The notes under the pieces were generated by a model, which worked only from the letters and a program-made list of their open reading frames with translations, was not told the origin of the DNA and did not search any database. A program made the translations under genes and the position numbers. From an uncultured Candidatus Saccharibacteria bacterium (GTDB taxonomy: Bacteria; Patescibacteriota; Saccharimonadia; Saccharimonadales; Saccharimonadaceae), in NCBI GenBank assembly GCA_938042065.1, contig CALISG010000007.1:59136-123135 (forward strand): a stretch of DNA of 64,000 nucleotides, in the 5' to 3' direction. Every line of letters begins with the position of its first letter. Position 1 is the stretch's first letter. Positions 18,148 to 26,595 of the stretch are shown here, piece by piece.

Positions 18148-18176
18148 AAAATACCTGCTTGATGGCAGGTATTTTT
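18148..18176 (+). terminator. Rho-independent terminator
   Basis: AAAATACCTGC pairs with GCAGGTATTTT around a 6-nt loop, followed by T residues. A second hairpin (CGCCAGTA with TACTGGCG, 18179 to 18200) follows directly without a T tract. Confidence 0.8.
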
Positions 18177-18252
18177 GACGCCAGTATGTCTCTACTGGCG
18201 TGCTTGCGAGTTGTTGTGTACTATATAGCTAGCTTTTTCATAGCAGATAGGG

Positions 18253-18329
18253 TATAATATTAGACGATATTAAACCTAAGGTTGCGTGAGATAACGTAAC
18301 CATCCGTACGGATACCAAGGAGGTAATGT
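18253..18329 (+). promoter_or_regulatory. rpsF promoter and structured leader, possible S6:S18 control site
   Basis: TATAAT at 18253 to 18258 would start a leader near 18265. The leader folds into GGTTGCG/CGTAACC (a hairpin with one G-U pair), followed by the self-complementary ATCCG-TA-CGGAT and then AAGGAGG. In many bacteria the S6:S18 protein pair represses this operon by binding a leader element with a conserved CCG; a CCG is present in the second element, but the match to the known structure is only partial. Confidence 0.45.
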
Positions 18330-18683
18330 ATGAGAGAATACGAGCTGACGGTTCTTATTCGGCCTGATTTGGAGGCGAATTTGGACGCGGTGCTTAGCAA
18401 GGTCAAGCAGCTGATCGCCGATAACGACGGTTCGGTTAAGGCCGAGGACAATTGGGGCAAAAATCGCCTCGCTTACAACATCAAAGGCGAAGATTTTGCA
18501 GTGTATGTATCGATGGATGTCGAGCTGCCGGCAGACGCCCCGCTCAAGATTAGCAACGCACTGAATATTAGCGACGAAGTTATTCGATATTTACTGGTCA
18601 AAATAGATCATAAGGCGCGTGCTGCTTTGGCAGAGGCCAAGAAACGCGCAGCTGAACGCGAGACTGAAAGCAGCGAAGATTAA
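18330..18683 (+). CDS. rpsF: Ribosomal protein bS6
   Basis: A 117-residue bS6, a small-subunit protein that pairs with bS18 on the platform. The N-terminus MREYELTVLIRPDLEA and the central WGKNRLAYNIKGEDFAVYV are typical. An acidic/basic tail (KKRAAERETESSED) extends past the fold, as often seen. It is the first gene of rpsF-ssb-rpsR; AAGGAGG precedes the ATG. Confidence 0.97.
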   Translation: MREYELTVLIRPDLEANLDAVLSKVKQLIADNDGSVKAEDNWGKNRLAYNIKGEDFAVYVSMDVELPADAPLKISNALNISDEVIRYLLVKIDHKARAALAEAKKRAAERETESSED

Positions 18684-18708
18684 GCCATAAATAGGAGGGA
18701 GATCTATC

Positions 18709-19152
18709 ATGGCAAAGGGGTTTAACAAAGTAATATTAATGGGAAATCTGACGCGAGATGTTGAATTGCGAACGACGACGAGCGGTCAGAGCGTAGCTAA
18801 TTTTAGTTTAGCGGTTAGCCGGAGTTGGCGCAACCAAGACGGTCAGCAGCAAGACCAGACCAGCTTCATTAACTGCGTAGCGTGGGGTAAGCCGGGCGAG
18901 ATTATCTCGCAATATGTCAAAAAAGGCGCTCCACTTTTGGTAAGCGGCCGGCTCGACCAGCGTAGTTACGAGGATAAAGATGGCAATAAACGGTCAGCTG
19001 TCGAGGTGGTTGTCGAAGACTTCAATTTTGTTGGCGGTCGCAACGACAGTAATACACCAGCATCGACACCGCCGCCAGCGACTAGTACCAAAGATGTGGT
19101 CGTCGAGGATATCGACGATAAGCCAATCGACTTAAGCGAGATCCCATTTTAA
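18709..19152 (+). CDS. ssb: Single-stranded DNA-binding protein
   Basis: A 147-residue SSB that coats single-stranded DNA in replication and repair. The OB fold covers residues 1 to about 110 (FNKVILMGNLTRDVELR, FINCVAWGKPGEIISQYVKKGAPLLVSGRL). The C-terminus ends in an acidic tip, DDKPIDLSEIPF, matching the DDDIPF-type peptide that recruits partner proteins. It lies between rpsF and rpsR, the classic order. AGGAGGGAG precedes the start. Confidence 0.97.
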   Translation: MAKGFNKVILMGNLTRDVELRTTTSGQSVANFSLAVSRSWRNQDGQQQDQTSFINCVAWGKPGEIISQYVKKGAPLLVSGRLDQRSYEDKDGNKRSAVEVVVEDFNFVGGRNDSNTPASTPPPATSTKDVVVEDIDDKPIDLSEIPF

Positions 19153-19174
19153 CGATTAGAAAGGATTATAAATT

Positions 19175-19378
19175 ATGGCAAAAAAAATGCGCAAGGATGC
19201 TCCAGTAGTATTCTCGTATAAAGAGGTGAAGACACTGTTGCGCTATATTAGTCCGGTGAGCGGCCAAATTGAGCCAATTTCCAAGACGGGCTTGAGTGCT
19301 AAATTGCAGCGGATGCTGGCTCGCGAGGTAAAGCGGGCGCGTCATCTGGCGCTGCTACCGTTTGTGACGCGAGATTAG
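19175..19378 (+). CDS. rpsR: Ribosomal protein bS18
   Basis: A 67-residue bS18. The sequence VFSYKEVKTLLRYISPVSGQIEPI and the C-terminal LQRMLAREVKRARHLALLPF are diagnostic. No cysteine cluster is present, so this is a zinc-free form. AAAGGA precedes the ATG. It ends the rpsF-ssb-rpsR group; efp follows 71 bases later. Confidence 0.97.
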   Translation: MAKKMRKDAPVVFSYKEVKTLLRYISPVSGQIEPISKTGLSAKLQRMLAREVKRARHLALLPFVTRD

Positions 19379-19449
19379 GGAATTTTCCAGCGTACGAAAT
19401 GCTTTGTCGTGCGCTGAAGGGTATTTCTAAAGACTCAAAAGGAGATGAA

Positions 19450-20010
19450 ATGTATCAACCAACTGATTTGAAAAAAGGCGTAGTATGCCAAATCGACAGT
19501 CAACCGTATCGAGTGATTGACTACAACCAGAAAGTGATGGGCCGCGGCGGTTCTATCGTTAATGTCAAACTGAAGAATTTAATTACAGGCGCGGTTATCC
19601 CCAAAACTTTCAAGGGCCAAGACAAGATAGAGCCGGCTGAAGTGACTAGCAAAACTGTCCAATATTTATACAATGACGGTTCAGCTTTCTTTTTCATGGA
19701 TCCGAATAGTTTTGAGCAGTTTGAGCTGTCGGCCGATTTGGTTGACGAAGCTAAAAACTTCATGAAAGAGGGCGACGAGCTGGCTTTGCAATTCTTTGAC
19801 GGTAAGGTGATTACCGTCGAGATGCCAAAAAATGTTTATTTGGAAGTGACCTATACAGAGGCGGTGGTTAAAGGTGATACGACTAGCAGCGTTTTGAAAG
19901 ATGCGACACTTGAGACGGGCGCAATTGTCAAGGTGCCGGCTTTTATAAAGGTTGGCGATATTATTTCGATTGACACGTCAACGGGCGAGTATCGCGAACG
20001 CAAGAAATAA
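19450..20010 (+). CDS. efp: Translation elongation factor P
   Basis: A 186-residue EF-P, which rescues ribosomes stalled on consecutive prolines. All three domains are present: KOW-like (MYQPTDLKKGVVCQIDSQPYRVIDY), the middle OB domain and the C-terminal OB domain ending VGDIISIDTSTGEYRERKK. The tip of the first domain reads MGRGGS, placing Arg32 where most EF-Ps carry a Lys that is lysylated or otherwise modified. The ATG at 19450 follows AAAGGAG; the longer frame starting at 19399 is rejected. Proline-rich proteins in this window give it clear clients. Confidence 0.97.
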   Translation: MYQPTDLKKGVVCQIDSQPYRVIDYNQKVMGRGGSIVNVKLKNLITGAVIPKTFKGQDKIEPAEVTSKTVQYLYNDGSAFFFMDPNSFEQFELSADLVDEAKNFMKEGDELALQFFDGKVITVEMPKNVYLEVTYTEAVVKGDTTSSVLKDATLETGAIVKVPAFIKVGDIISIDTSTGEYRERKK

Positions 20011-20045
20011 ACTGTTGAGCTGAGCCGATGTTTCCCGCAGCGTGC

Positions 20046-20051
20046 TAAAAT
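20046..20051 (+). promoter_or_regulatory. Extended -10 box (TGCTAAAAT) of leaderless gene
   Basis: TGC-TAAAAT, six bases, then the ATG at 20058; no ribosome binding site. Confidence 0.65.
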
Positions 20052-20057
20052 ATACAC

Positions 20058-21821
20058 ATGACGAATAAGCGAGCGCGCGCTGCTGATAAAGCCAAACGCC
20101 TGCACAAAAAAGTTAAACAAACATATCGTTCGGCAATGCCCGGGCAAAAACGCCACCGGATATTAATTTGGGCGGCGTTTTTTGTTGTAGCGGCGATTCT
20201 GACCGTGCAAATATTGTATCCGCTTGATCGAGCGCTGCCGCTGGCGCGGATGAATGGCCGCTGGGTTGGTTGGCAGAGCGAGACAGATTTGGCTAACCAA
20301 GCGACGTTAGTATTCCAGCGGTCGAAAATTAAATTCATTATTGGCGGCAAACCGAGCGGTGTTTATACGCTGAGTGAAGCTGGTGCTGATATCAAGGCTG
20401 AAGAGATGGCGAGTCGACTAGCGAACTATCCCTTTTGGCTGCGTTTGGTGCCGTTTTCGATATTTTGGCAGCTGCCAAATGTGCAAACGCTAGATCTAGC
20501 TTTCGCTTTGCCGACATTAGAGGTTTTTGCACAAAAAACTAGTTCGCAACTGTCGCAGCCGCCAATAAATGCTGGCGTGGCGTTTAAAGACGGTCAGCTA
20601 ACGGCGGTTAATGATATGCCGGGACATTTGGTGAGTGTGCAGGCTATCAAAAACGTGCTGCAAACGGCTAAGTATTCATTTGCTGGCATGACGGAGCTTC
20701 GGATTGATGCTAAGCTGCAAGAGGCGTCGCGACGCAGTGCGGCGTTTGCTTCTGTTCGCAATCAAGCCGAGCAAGCATTGGCGCGTCCCTTGAAGATTCG
20801 CGCTGCCGATCAGACGTTTGCAGTTGGCAATGCCGAGAAAGCTTCGTGGCTAGAGTTTGGCGAAACAACAGAGGGTGGTACGACCCTGGTGATTAACAGG
20901 CAAAAACTACAAAACTCAATTGATAATTGGTCAAAAGCAGCTGGACATCTGGCTGGCCAGACAAATATCAATATCGAGAACGGGCGAGAAGTCTCGCGAA
21001 CCACTGGTGAGAAAGGCAGCCAAATCGATGCGGCTTCAATAGTGCAACCAGTCACTGATTATCTGCTGAGAGGCCAAGGTGGCGGCGTGATCTTGGCGGC
21101 GATGACTGATTTAGAGCCGAGTGTAATTTATAATAACCGCTATACTCCTACCGAAGATGGCTTACGAGCTTATGTACGTGATAAGGCACGTAATGGTGCT
21201 TGGTTTTCGATTCGCCAGTTGGGCGGCAGCGGTTGGTCGGCGGATGCCGATGCCGAGGAGAGTGTCGTTAGTGCTAGTACTTATAAACTGTTCGTTGCTA
21301 AACGCTTGTTTGATGAGATAAATGCCGGGGGAATTAGCTGGAGCGACCCGATGCTTGACACGACGGTATCGGGCTGTTTTGATCGGATGACTATCGCTAG
21401 CACCAACCCATGCGCAGTGGCGTGGCTAGATAAATTTGGCCGGCAAAATCTGAACGATTTTGTTTACCGACTAGGGTTTTCGCGAGCAGTGACCTTCACG
21501 CACGCGCAGGCGACTCATGTGTCGGCGGGTGATCTGACGAAGTTCATGGTCGGATTGGAAACCGGCTCGCTAATTAGCGGAGCACAGCGCGAGCGGCTGT
21601 TGTATTCTTTGTCGCACCATCCTTACCGTTATGGTATACCGACGGGTAGTCAGGCGCGTGAAGTGTACGATAAAGTTGGTTTTTTGTGGAATTACGTGCA
21701 CGACACAGCGATTGTCCGGCATCCGCGCGGTACATATGTGATGACTATTATGACTCAGGGCAAATCGTACGCAGCAATTGCGGCGATGACCCGCGACATT
21801 GAGCGGATTATGTATCCATAG
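20058..21821 (+). CDS. Membrane-anchored serine beta-lactamase-fold hydrolase
   Basis: A 587-residue protein. A basic N-terminus and one membrane helix (about residues 35 to 55) are followed by a region resembling the peptidoglycan-binding domain found in front of VanW or L,D-transpeptidase modules, and then by a C-terminal serine hydrolase domain. That domain has the three class A beta-lactamase or penicillin-binding motifs in order: S-T-Y-K (in SASTYKLFVAKRL), S-T-N (in IASTNPCAV, in the SDN position) and K-V-G (in YDKVGFLW, in the KTG position). It is therefore an external active-site serine enzyme acting on peptidoglycan or a beta-lactam-like substrate. It could be a carboxypeptidase or a beta-lactamase; the motifs alone do not decide. 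Confidence 0.82.
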   Translation: MTNKRARAADKAKRLHKKVKQTYRSAMPGQKRHRILIWAAFFVVAAILTVQILYPLDRALPLARMNGRWVGWQSETDLANQATLVFQRSKIKFIIGGKPSGVYTLSEAGADIKAEEMASRLANYPFWLRLVPFSIFWQLPNVQTLDLAFALPTLEVFAQKTSSQLSQPPINAGVAFKDGQLTAVNDMPGHLVSVQAIKNVLQTAKYSFAGMTELRIDAKLQEASRRSAAFASVRNQAEQALARPLKIRAADQTFAVGNAEKASWLEFGETTEGGTTLVINRQKLQNSIDNWSKAAGHLAGQTNINIENGREVSRTTGEKGSQIDAASIVQPVTDYLLRGQGGGVILAAMTDLEPSVIYNNRYTPTEDGLRAYVRDKARNGAWFSIRQLGGSGWSADADAEESVVSASTYKLFVAKRLFDEINAGGISWSDPMLDTTVSGCFDRMTIASTNPCAVAWLDKFGRQNLNDFVYRLGFSRAVTFTHAQATHVSAGDLTKFMVGLETGSLISGAQRERLLYSLSHHPYRYGIPTGSQAREVYDKVGFLWNYVHDTAIVRHPRGTYVMTIMTQGKSYAAIAAMTRDIERIMYP

Positions 21822-21827
21822 TAGAAT
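21822..21827 (+). promoter_or_regulatory. -10 box (TAGAAT) of leaderless tlyA
   Basis: TAGAAT, six bases, then the ATG at 21834. The TGAGGA between them is only 2 bases from the ATG, too close to act as a normal ribosome binding site. Confidence 0.5.
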
Positions 21828-21833
21828 TGAGGA

Positions 21834-22559
21834 ATGAAGCAACGGTTAGATAAATTGATGCTGGCGCGCGGATTGGTAGGTTCGCGTTCGGAAGCCGAGA
21901 ATTGGATTCGGTTGGGACGTGTGCGCGTTGGCGGACAGACGGCAGTCAAGCCAGGATTATTCGTTGATGAGTCGGCGCCGATTGAATTAGCAGTATCAGA
22001 ACGTTATGTGTCGCGGGCCGGACTAAAATTAGCGGGCGCGGTGAAAGCTTTTAATTTGGACTTTCGTGGCAAGACGGTATTGGACATTGGCAGCAGTACC
22101 GGCGGCTTCACCGATTTTGCGCTGCAGCACGACGCGAAAAAAGTATACGCTGTGGATGTTGGCACCGATCAGCTGCACCCGAGCTTACGCGGCAATAAAC
22201 GAATTGAGCTGTATGAAAAAACTGACATTCGTGATTTTGTGCCAAATGAAATTCCGGATATAGTGGTGATTGACGTGTCGTTTATTAGTCTGAGGCAAAT
22301 TTTGCCGCACGTTGCAAAAATCGTTGATAAAAATACAACGATAGTAGCAATGGTTAAACCGCAATTTGAGGCGCAACGCCAACAGCTGAATCGCGGCGGT
22401 GTCGTCAAGAATGACGGCGTGCGGCGGGCAATCTTGCGCGAGTTCGAACAGTGGGTGCGTGCTAATTTCATAATTATTGATAAAGCAGACAGCGAAGTGA
22501 AAGGCGCGCACGGCAACTTGGAGCGGTTTTATATATTGAGAAAAGCTGGAAGTTGTTAG
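21834..22559 (+). CDS. tlyA: TlyA family rRNA 2'-O-methyltransferase
   Basis: A 241-residue protein with an N-terminal S4 RNA-binding domain (KQRLDKLMLARGLVGSRSEA) and an FtsJ-like methyltransferase domain. The SAM site is TVLDIGSSTGGFTDFAL and later motifs are DIVVIDVSFISLR and MVKPQFE. TlyA enzymes methylate ribose in 16S and 23S rRNA and affect capreomycin sensitivity. Length is typical. It follows the hydrolase gene by 12 bases but has its own -10 box in that gap. Confidence 0.92.
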   Translation: MKQRLDKLMLARGLVGSRSEAENWIRLGRVRVGGQTAVKPGLFVDESAPIELAVSERYVSRAGLKLAGAVKAFNLDFRGKTVLDIGSSTGGFTDFALQHDAKKVYAVDVGTDQLHPSLRGNKRIELYEKTDIRDFVPNEIPDIVVIDVSFISLRQILPHVAKIVDKNTTIVAMVKPQFEAQRQQLNRGGVVKNDGVRRAILREFEQWVRANFIIIDKADSEVKGAHGNLERFYILRKAGSC

Positions 22560-22635
22560 CGGCTTATGCGGCTGGCCGGTGATTCGCTGGCAAATTAGCC
22601 TAAGCTATATCAAATTTAAGCGATTAAATGCTAAA

Positions 22636-23718
22636 TTATTTACTAACGTTAAATTTAAACTCAACTACATCATCTGGCTGCATGACGTAAGTTTTACCTT
22701 CGGTGCGGATTTTGCCGGCGGCGCGAGCATTAGCCTCTGAGCCAGCAGCGACTAAATCATCGTAATTAACAACTTGAGCAGCGATAAAACCCTTTTCGAA
22801 ATCAGTGTGAATGACGCCAGCAGCTTGCGGTGCTGTCCAGCCCTGGTGGATTGTCCAGGCGCGGACTTCTTTCGGTCCGGCTGTTAAGTAGCTTTGTAAT
22901 CCTAGCAAATCGTAGGCGGCGCGAATCATTTGCGTTAGTCCGGCTTCTGGCACGTCGTAACTTTGTAAGAGCTCGAGGGTATCGCTGGGATTAAGACCTT
23001 TTATCTCGTCTTCAAGCTTGGCGCAGATAAATAGACTGCGAGCGTGCGGTACGAGATTGCGCAGGCTCTGCTTCTTGTCTTCGCTAGCCAGGGTTTCTTC
23101 ATTGACGTTGAACACATAAATTACTGGCTTGGCGGTCAAAAGGTGCAAATCAGCGATATCGTCAGGATCAGTGCCGGAAATTTCGTTAATTGGCGTGCCA
23201 GCGCGCAGTTTTTCAGCAATCACTTCTAAACGATTTTTGATAGCGCTAGCTTTGGGGTTGGCTTTGGCTTCTTTGGCGAGGCGAGCTAGGCGAGTTTCTA
23301 GTGTTTGCAGATCAGCCAGAATCAGTTCGGTATTGATAGTGTCGATATCGCGTTCTGGATCGATAATGTTCTCAACATGAATGATATCGTCGCTTTCAAA
23401 AGCACGGACGATATGAACAATGGCGTCGCATTGACGGATGTTAGCTAGGAATTTATTGCCCAAGCCTTCGCCTTTGGAAGCGCCGGCGACTAGCCCGGCA
23501 ATATCGACAAAAGTCACGGTAGCCGGGGTAATTTTCTCGGCGTGGTACATTTTGGCGAGGACGTTTAGGCGCTCATCGGGTACCGGCACGATACCGGTGT
23601 TTGGCTCGATAGTGGCAAAAGGATAATTGGCCGCCAAAATATTATTATTAGTTAAAGCATTAAAAAGCGTGGATTTGCCAACATTCGGCAAACCGACAAT
23701 TCCGATAGATAAACTCAT
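22636..23718 (-). CDS. ychF: Ribosome-binding ATPase YchF
   Basis: A 360-residue member of the Obg/YchF family of P-loop NTPases that binds ribosomes and prefers ATP. Visible motifs are [15 protein letters not shown] (P-loop), [10 protein letters not shown] (switch I), [20 protein letters not shown] (switch II) and NVNE in place of NKxD, which explains ATP preference. The C-terminal TGS domain includes [29 protein letters not shown]. Length and ends match the family. A -10 box lies eight bases before the ATG. Confidence 0.97.
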   Translation of the reverse strand: MSLSIGIVGLPNVGKSTLFNALTNNNILAANYPFATIEPNTGIVPVPDERLNVLAKMYHAEKITPATVTFVDIAGLVAGASKGEGLGNKFLANIRQCDAIVHIVRAFESDDIIHVENIIDPERDIDTINTELILADLQTLETRLARLAKEAKANPKASAIKNRLEVIAEKLRAGTPINEISGTDPDDIADLHLLTAKPVIYVFNVNEETLASEDKKQSLRNLVPHARSLFICAKLEDEIKGLNPSDTLELLQSYDVPEAGLTQMIRAAYDLLGLQSYLTAGPKEVRAWTIHQGWTAPQAAGVIHTDFEKGFIAAQVVNYDDLVAAGSEANARAAGKIRTEGKTYVMQPDDVVEFKFNVSK

Positions 23719-23726
23719 AATCCTAC

Positions 23727-23732
23727 ATTATA
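23727..23732 (-). promoter_or_regulatory. Extended -10 box (TGCTATAAT) of ychF
   Basis: On the minus strand TGC-TATAAT is eight bases before the ATG, so the leader is at most 1 to 2 nt. Confidence 0.65.
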
Positions 23733-23774
23733 GCATTTAAAGGGTATTGTCCGAAAAGTAATTATCTAAAAAGC

Positions 23775-23803
23775 TTGCGTTTTTTACTTTGCTTATGCAT
23801 AAT
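23775..23803 (+). promoter_or_regulatory. Promoter of the type IV pilus cluster
   Basis: TTGCGT, 17 bases, CATAAT. The -10 ends nine bases before the pilM ATG, so the operon transcript has almost no leader. Confidence 0.6.
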
Positions 23804-23812
23804 ATAAGGTAT

Positions 23813-24865
23813 ATGAAAATTCAAAAAGGGATGGGCGATTTCTTTGCACTCGACATCGGTACCAACGCGGTGCGAGTATTGCAGCTAGCTGCTTCTGGCC
23901 AGGGCAGTTGGAGTCTGGTTGCATACGGATATGTACCTGTCGATCACAAAATTACCGCGAGCGACTCGCCAGAAGCACGGCGCCGGCTCGGCGAGGCCAC
24001 GATGACGGCAGTAGGCCAGTCTGGTATTCGTACTAAAAATGTAGCGATTGGCCTGCCGTCGAGTAAGACTTTCACTACGGTTATTGACGTACCAGCGATG
24101 AGCGAAGCGGAACTGCGGGCGACTATGAAATACCAAGTTGATCAGTATATTCCGATGAGCAGTGACGAGGCGAAAGTTGACTGGGCATTGCTGGGCGGTT
24201 CGCTAAAGTCGCAAAACCAAAATGAAGTATTAATCACCAGCGTGTCCAAGCAATATAGCGAAGAACGTCTGGAATTAATTGAATCGCTTGGCCTGAACGT
24301 GATAGCTGAAGAGCCAGATCCGTTAGCGATGGTGCGAGCGTTAGTACCAGCGACTGCTAGTAATTCAGCTTATATGCTTGTCGATATGGGCGAGTTATCG
24401 ACAGATATCGCTTTGACTTATGGCGATACGCCGCGGTTAATCAGAACGATTCCGACTGGGCTGAACTCGCTAGTTAAGGCTGTGGCTCAGAATCTGAGCG
24501 TCCAAGAGGATCAGGCTCGCCAGTTTATCCTGAAATTTGGTCTAGATCAAAGTCGTCTCGAAGGGCAAGTCTTCCGTGCTGTCGAGATGACGCTTGATAA
24601 TTTTGCTTCTGAATTATCAAAATCGATTAAATTCTTCCAGAATAGGTATGAAGATGTGGCCGTTTCTCAAGCTTTGTTATCTGGATACGGCGCGACTGTG
24701 CCGCAAATCGATTCGTATTTGGCGGGCAAGATTAATATATCAGCGGTTGCAACTAGCCCTTGGCAAAATATAAATGTCTCGCAGAGCATGCAGCAGCAAT
24801 TAGCGCCGATTGCTAACGAGTTTGCTACAGCGGTTGGCCTAGCGAAACGGAGAAACTTGTCATGA
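23813..24865 (+). CDS. pilM: Type IV pilus assembly protein PilM
   Basis: A 350-residue cytoplasmic actin-like ATPase of the pilus alignment complex. The N-terminal FFALDIGTNAVRVLQL is the phosphate-1 loop of the FtsA/PilM fold; MKYQVDQYIPMSSDEAKVDW and ILITSVSKQY-like segments are typical, as is YMLVDMGELSTDIAL. The ATG at 23813 is chosen over 23789, which would place the start inside the promoter. PilM binds the N-terminus of PilN; the two genes overlap by 4 bases. Confidence 0.93.
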   Translation: MKIQKGMGDFFALDIGTNAVRVLQLAASGQGSWSLVAYGYVPVDHKITASDSPEARRRLGEATMTAVGQSGIRTKNVAIGLPSSKTFTTVIDVPAMSEAELRATMKYQVDQYIPMSSDEAKVDWALLGGSLKSQNQNEVLITSVSKQYSEERLELIESLGLNVIAEEPDPLAMVRALVPATASNSAYMLVDMGELSTDIALTYGDTPRLIRTIPTGLNSLVKAVAQNLSVQEDQARQFILKFGLDQSRLEGQVFRAVEMTLDNFASELSKSIKFFQNRYEDVAVSQALLSGYGATVPQIDSYLAGKINISAVATSPWQNINVSQSMQQQLAPIANEFATAVGLAKRRNLS

Positions 24866-25587
24866 TTGAAGTAAACCTAATACCAGACGTTAAGCGGGAA
24901 TATTTGCACGCTCAGCGGGTTCGCAATACGGTGATATCGGTATCAATGTTAGTGGCTGCAGCTGCGGCAGGTACTGTGATTGTGCTGGGGCTTGCTTTGG
25001 GGTCGCTGCAGTTTGCTAGCGGCCAGGCTGATAATGCTATTAAAAGCAAATATAAAGAACTTAGCGATAAACCAGATATTAATGATCTTTTGACTATTCA
25101 GAATCAGCTAACTCAGATTGATATGATCAGCAGTAATCGAGGCGTTAATTCACGCATCTTTGATATCTTGAGCGCGGTTAACCCGCAGGCGCCAAATAAC
25201 GTGACTATGTCAACGGTACGTTATAATGCGTCAGAAAAAACGATTACCATAGAAGGCTCAACCGCTGGCGGTTTTAATGCGGTAGACGCGCTTAAAAAAA
25301 CCATTCTTAATACTAAATTGAAATACACGAAAGATTCGGAATCTGCTGAAACGCCGCTATCTAGCTCTGTGAGAATTACCAACACGGCGTATGCCGAAGA
25401 TTCTGGCGGAGAAAAGAAACTGACGTTTACCCTGACGTTTTCTTATCCCGAAGAATTGTTGTCGAACAGCGTTAAAAGCTTAGTAATCGTTTCGCCGACT
25501 GGCTCGGTAGACGTGACTGATTCAAAAAAGCATGTGCCAGATTCGCTGTTTGAGGCAAAGACTTCAAACAAAAAGGAGGATAAATAA
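24862..25587 (+). CDS. pilN: Type IV pilus assembly protein PilN
   Basis: A 241-residue inner-membrane alignment protein. The start MIEVNLIPDVKREYLHAQR contains the conserved NLIP motif that contacts PilM. One membrane helix follows (about residues 26 to 50) and then an external coiled and ferredoxin-like domain. It overlaps pilM (ATGA) and pilO by one base, showing tight co-translation. Confidence 0.9.
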   Translation: MIEVNLIPDVKREYLHAQRVRNTVISVSMLVAAAAAGTVIVLGLALGSLQFASGQADNAIKSKYKELSDKPDINDLLTIQNQLTQIDMISSNRGVNSRIFDILSAVNPQAPNNVTMSTVRYNASEKTITIEGSTAGGFNAVDALKKTILNTKLKYTKDSESAETPLSSSVRITNTAYAEDSGGEKKLTFTLTFSYPEELLSNSVKSLVIVSPTGSVDVTDSKKHVPDSLFEAKTSNKKEDK

Positions 25588-26294
25588 TGGCGGAAGCAAA
25601 GAAAGATACCTCGCTAAATAAGCGCCGGCAAATTGATCGTAGCGGCCGCGTAATGTTCGGCTGGGTGGCAGGCGCGTCGGTTTTGGTTGGCTTTGCGCTG
25701 GTTATTGGCGGTTTTCTAGTACAGCGTATAGTTTTTGAGACGAAAGTTCTAGCCGAAAAGAATCAAACAACATCGACGCTTGATAGTAATATTAAGACGT
25801 ATGACGGTTTGCGCGACAATATCCGCGTGTTAAACACCAATTCAGCGCTCGGCTCTGCAAAACTTAACGACAAGGAAGACCCGCTGCGTGTTATCTTGGA
25901 TGCTTTGCCAGCTGACGACAACTCGCTAGCACTTGGCGCCTCTGTGCAGAATTTAGTTGGCCGAGTGCCTGGCGCTAAGCTTGAGTCTTTCCAAACAGTT
26001 TCTTCGAACGAAAATTCCTCTGACAGTAACAAAAATAACAGCTCGTCGAGCGACAACAATGCCGATAATTCTAGAAGTGTTCAACAGATAGCCTTTACGA
26101 TGGAATTATCAGCCAGTAATGCAGATATTTTACGCGACGTTTTGCGTAATTTTGAGAAGTCAATTCGCGTGATTGATATTGACGAATCAACGATTGAAGC
26201 GTCAGATTCTAAGTTTACGATGTCAATTTCTGGACATGCTTATTACTTGCCAGGCAAAACAGTTCAACTTAACAAGAAGGGGATAAAGCCGTGA
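25587..26294 (+). CDS. pilO: PilO-like type IV pilus assembly protein
   Basis: A 235-residue single-pass protein: basic N-terminus, membrane helix at about residues 25 to 48, a coiled-coil segment, and an external domain split by a Ser/Asn/Asp-rich linker near residues 135 to 155. Position after pilN and this layout identify it as PilO, which pairs with PilN. Sequence similarity is weak, as is normal for PilO. AAGGAGG lies before the ATG. Confidence 0.78.
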   Translation: MAEAKKDTSLNKRRQIDRSGRVMFGWVAGASVLVGFALVIGGFLVQRIVFETKVLAEKNQTTSTLDSNIKTYDGLRDNIRVLNTNSALGSAKLNDKEDPLRVILDALPADDNSLALGASVQNLVGRVPGAKLESFQTVSSNENSSDSNKNNSSSSDNNADNSRSVQQIAFTMELSASNADILRDVLRNFEKSIRVIDIDESTIEASDSKFTMSISGHAYYLPGKTVQLNKKGIKP

Positions 26295-26584
26295 AGAAGA
26301 GCGATATAGCGATGATTGTACTGATTGCCGGTTTATCTATGCTAATAGCGTTTACTATTGGTAACAATATTCCTGCGCTTAAGGCGCCGCGGGTTGGTAC
26401 TAGTGTTAGCACGATTGAGAAAATGAGCAGTGATGTCAAAGAGCCAAGCTCGGAAGTTTTTAATTCTAATGCCATAAATCCGACAGTAGAAACAATAATT
26501 GGTTCATCTAGCTCGCCTAATTCACCTGATGCTGCAGCCAGTCAGAGCCAAGACCGGGATCGTAGCCAGAATCAAAATAGGTAG
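26291..26584 (+). CDS. Small single-pass membrane protein of the pilus operon
   Basis: A 97-residue protein with a membrane helix at about residues 5 to 24 and a polar tail rich in Ser, Asn, Gln and Arg. It overlaps the pilO-like gene by 4 bases. By position it stands where pilP would be, but the homology domain of PilP is absent, and no secretin exists here for PilP to bind. Its role is unknown. Confidence 0.75.
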   Translation: MKKSDIAMIVLIAGLSMLIAFTIGNNIPALKAPRVGTSVSTIEKMSSDVKEPSSEVFNSNAINPTVETIIGSSSSPNSPDAAASQSQDRDRSQNQNR

Positions 26585-26595
26585 GAGTCTTTCTA

